Shown one piece after another: positions 13,155 through 15,665 of a DNA stretch of 15,665 bases (position 1 is the stretch's first letter; every line of letters begins with the position of its first letter). The notes below the pieces were generated by a model. The model saw nothing but the letters and a program-made list of their open reading frames with translations, made no database searches and was not told the DNA's origin. A program made the translations under genes and the position numbers. The stretch spans positions 1 to 15,665 of the forward strand of contig CAYHQN010000105.1 of the NCBI GenBank assembly GCA_964358545.1, in the 5' to 3' direction. This DNA is from CAINVV01 sp031432175. GTDB taxonomy: Bacteria > Bacteroidota > Bacteroidia > Bacteroidales > Prolixibacteraceae.

Positions 13155-15665
13155 ATGATTGATTTTCCGACGCTGAAAAAGGAGATAAAAGGCGATTTGT
13201 TAACAGACGAATCAACATTAATACTCTATTCTACAGACGCTTCAGCATACAAAGAACGACCAGTTGCGGTTGTTTTCCCAAAGCAAAAGGAAGACATTCT
13301 TCGGGTGATTTTATTTTGTAATCAACACAATTTAGGGATTATTCCCCGGACTGCGGGCACATCATTAGCCGGGCAAGTAGTTGGCAGTGGCATTGTGGTG
13401 GACTTATCCCGGACCATGACCCAAATCCTGGAGGTCAACAAGCCGGAGAGCTGGGTAAGACTGCAGCCGGGAGTCGTGCTGGACGAACTCAATATTCACC
13501 TGCGTCAGTTTGACCTTTTTTTCGGTCCGGAGACCTCCACCTCCAACCGCTGTATGATTGGCGGGATGGTTGGCAACAATGCCTGCGGGGCACATTCTCT
13601 CATTTTTGGGAGCACCAGGGATCACTTACTGGAAGTTACAGGTTACCTGTCGGACGGTTCTGAAGTTACATTCAAACCCCTCTCCTACCAGGAATTTAAA
13701 GACAAAACAGTTGGCGACAAGTTCGAAAATTCTCTATACCGCCAGATTGAAACGATTCTCTCAGATCCAAAAAACCAGGAGCAGATTGAAACGGAGTATC
13801 CCGAAAAAGCGCTTCGGAGAAGAAATACAGGATATGCCCTGGATGAGCTGATGCACTGCGAACTCTTTTCAGACAGCGCCTCCCGTTTCAACTTTTCGAA
13901 ACTGATCGCCGGGTCGGAAGGAACTTTACTCTTTGTTACGGAAATAAAACTCAACCTGGTTCCGCTGCCTCCCAAAGAGATCGGACTGGTCTGCATCCAT
14001 TTTCATTCCCTGGAGGAGGCCATGGAGGGCAACTTACTGGCATTGAAATACAATCCCGGAGCCATCGAACTCATCGATGATGTTATATTAAAATGCACCC
14101 TTGACAGTATCGAGCAAAGAAAGAACAGATTCTTTGTCGAAGGGGAACCTGCTGCGATCCTCATCCTGGAGTGGGCCCGTGAAACCAAAGAGGAGATAGC
14201 GTCGTTGCACCGGGTCCTGGAAAGTGAACTGAGAGCCGCCGGGTTTGGTTACCATTTCCCTTTGGTAACAGGCGAGGATACAAAAAAAGTATGGGCCCTG
14301 CGAAAAGCGGGACTTGGCCTGCTTTCCAACATCCCCGGAGATGCCAAGCCGGTGTCGCTGGTGGAGGATACCGCGGTCGATCCACGCGTCCTTTCCCAAT
14401 ACATTGCAGAATTTAAAGAGATCATGGCTGCCCACGGATTGAATTGTGTCTACCATGCGCACATCGCAACCGGAGAGCTTCACCTCAGACCCGTCATCAA
14501 CCTCAAAGATCCGGAGGGGGTGCTTTTATTCCGTACGATTGCCACCAAAATCGCTCATCTGGTCAAGAAATACAGGGGATCGCTAAGTGGTGAACACGGC
14601 GACGGAAGGCTCAGGGGGGAATTTATTCCTGTCATCCTCGGGGCTCACAATTTCGAACTGATCAAACAGGTGAAGCAGTGCTGGGATCCCAGGAATATTT
14701 TCAATCCGGGTAAGATCGTCAATACGCCTCCGATGGACAGCTCCCTGAGGATTCATCCCGGTGACAACGATCCGGTTTTCGAGACCTATTTCGACTGGAG
14801 CGATTCGATGGGATTTGTTCGGCATGTCGAAAAATGCAACGGATCGGGCGACTGCCGCAAATCTGAAATCATCGGCGGTACCATGTGCCCCAGTTACATG
14901 GCAACCCGCGAGGAGAAACATACGACACGGGCCCGCGCCAATTTACTGAACGACTACCTCCGCAGCCGGACCAGCAAAGAGGTATTCGAAAGCAAAGAAT
15001 TATACGATATCCTCGACTTATGCATCTCGTGCAAAGGCTGTAAGTCGGAGTGCCCGTCGGGAGTGGATATGACCAAGATCAAAGCGGAGTTTTTACAGCA
15101 CAAGTATGATCAGGAAGGCTCACCCTTGCGATCTAAATTGGTGGCCAATATTGCTTCCATCTACAAATTGGGAACTCCTCTCCCGAGCTTGTTTAATTTT
15201 ATGGTGCACAATCCGGTCACCTCTAATCTCATAAAATCGGCAACGGGATTTGCCGAAAGAAGAAGCATTCCGGGATTGGCCCGGACGACTCTCAGTAGTT
15301 GGTGCAGTAAGAACCTGAAAAAGTTAAATGAACGAATAGAAAATCCAAAAGGATCCCTCTACTTTTTCATTGATGAGTTCACCAATTACAACGACACGGA
15401 AATTGGCATCAAGGCCATCAGGGTACTGAACCATTTGGGTTACCTGGTACTGGTGGTTCAGCACGAAGTCAGTGGCAGAACTTTTCTTTCCAAAGGATAT
15501 GTGCGAAAAGCCACCAAAATTGCGGCCAAAAATGTGGCTATTTTCGGGTCGCTGATTGACGACCAACATCCGCTGGTTGGAATCGAACCCTCGGCTATCC
15601 TCACCTTCCGCGACGAATATCCCGATCTGCTCCGCGGAGAGCAGAAAATTGCGGCGAAAAGGGTT
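13155..15665 (+). CDS. FAD-binding and 4Fe-4S oxidoreductase (GlcD-GlcF/YdiJ-like fusion), 3' partial
   Basis: An open frame of 837 codons starting at ATG 13155 and still open at the window end, so the C-terminus is missing. The N-terminal part is a FAD-linked oxidase of the VAO type, with PRTAGTSLAGQ (64-74), FGPETSTSN and GNNACGAHS (140-148), and the C-terminal FAD-oxidase block CVYHAHIATGELHLRP and SGEHGDGRLRGEF. Next come two 4Fe-4S motifs: C561, C567 and C578-P, and C623-x2-C626-x2-C629-x3-C633-P. The last visible part is the start of a GlcF-like CCG region. Relatives oxidise 2-hydroxy acids such as D-lactate or glycolate and pass electrons through Fe-S centres to quinone. The substrate cannot be named. 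The first CCG motif reads EVSGR (771-775) rather than CCGR. Confidence 0.93.
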   Translation, partial: MIDFPTLKKEIKGDLLTDESTLILYSTDASAYKERPVAVVFPKQKEDILRVILFCNQHNLGIIPRTAGTSLAGQVVGSGIVVDLSRTMTQILEVNKPESWVRLQPGVVLDELNIHLRQFDLFFGPETSTSNRCMIGGMVGNNACGAHSLIFGSTRDHLLEVTGYLSDGSEVTFKPLSYQEFKDKTVGDKFENSLYRQIETILSDPKNQEQIETEYPEKALRRRNTGYALDELMHCELFSDSASRFNFSKLIAGSEGTLLFVTEIKLNLVPLPPKEIGLVCIHFHSLEEAMEGNLLALKYNPGAIELIDDVILKCTLDSIEQRKNRFFVEGEPAAILILEWARETKEEIASLHRVLESELRAAGFGYHFPLVTGEDTKKVWALRKAGLGLLSNIPGDAKPVSLVEDTAVDPRVLSQYIAEFKEIMAAHGLNCVYHAHIATGELHLRPVINLKDPEGVLLFRTIATKIAHLVKKYRGSLSGEHGDGRLRGEFIPVILGAHNFELIKQVKQCWDPRNIFNPGKIVNTPPMDSSLRIHPGDNDPVFETYFDWSDSMGFVRHVEKCNGSGDCRKSEIIGGTMCPSYMATREEKHTTRARANLLNDYLRSRTSKEVFESKELYDILDLCISCKGCKSECPSGVDMTKIKAEFLQHKYDQEGSPLRSKLVANIASIYKLGTPLPSLFNFMVHNPVTSNLIKSATGFAERRSIPGLARTTLSSWCSKNLKKLNERIENPKGSLYFFIDEFTNYNDTEIGIKAIRVLNHLGYLVLVVQHEVSGRTFLSKGYVRKATKIAAKNVAIFGSLIDDQHPLVGIEPSAILTFRDEYPDLLRGEQKIAAKRV

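Overview
The window reads as chromosomal DNA of a Bacteroidota bacterium, most likely Bacteroidales/Marinilabiliales-like (an inference, not proven). Three signs point there: promoters of the TTTG-N19-TAnnTTTG type, the best of them in front of the SRP RNA; four tRNA genes without an encoded CCA end; and a DUF4199 membrane protein followed by a family 2 glycosyltransferase.

Layout. (1) 1-2830 (+) is a tightly packed accessory cassette: the C-terminal part of an MmeI-like type IIG restriction-modification protein (5' end outside the window), a three-Cys-motif partner protein (TcmP) and its three-cysteine partner of the Gp37/Gp68 (DUF5131) family. A shared hairpin terminator separates it from (2) glycolytic glyceraldehyde-3-phosphate dehydrogenase on the minus strand. 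(3) 4157-4540 (-) holds two tandem paralogous genes of only 42 and 43 codons for tiny secreted or lipoprotein-like peptides. (4) 4593-5085 (-) is a stable-RNA operon: SRP RNA, then tRNA-Thr(TGT), tRNA-Tyr(GTA), tRNA-Gly(TCC), tRNA-Thr(GGT). (5) 5285-8985 (+) carries the DUF4199 protein, a membrane-anchored glycosyltransferase and a CPA2 cation/proton antiporter with a cytoplasmic RCK module; a 153-bp repeat element with 34-bp perfect inverted arms fills the junction between the last two. (6) An AT-rich gap of about 350 bp precedes an AI-2E-type permease (+). (7) A 28-bp perfect palindrome separates this permease from a minus-strand pair: an NrfD-type quinone-interacting membrane protein followed by a ferritin-like/VIT1 fusion transporter. 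(8) Divergent from that pair, a large FAD-plus-Fe-S oxidoreductase starts at 13155 and runs off the end of the window.

How the parts may work together. The first three genes look co-transcribed and resemble a defence or nucleic-acid-modification cassette, but only the restriction-modification part has a role that can be named with confidence. The SRP RNA promoter probably drives the whole tRNA cluster, whose order matches the Escherichia coli thrU-tyrU-glyT-thrT operon without the following tuf gene. Regions 5-8 are mostly envelope, transport and redox functions. The most novel-looking items are the twin micro-genes, the heptamer-built inverted repeat and the TcmP/DUF5131 pair next to an MmeI-like enzyme.
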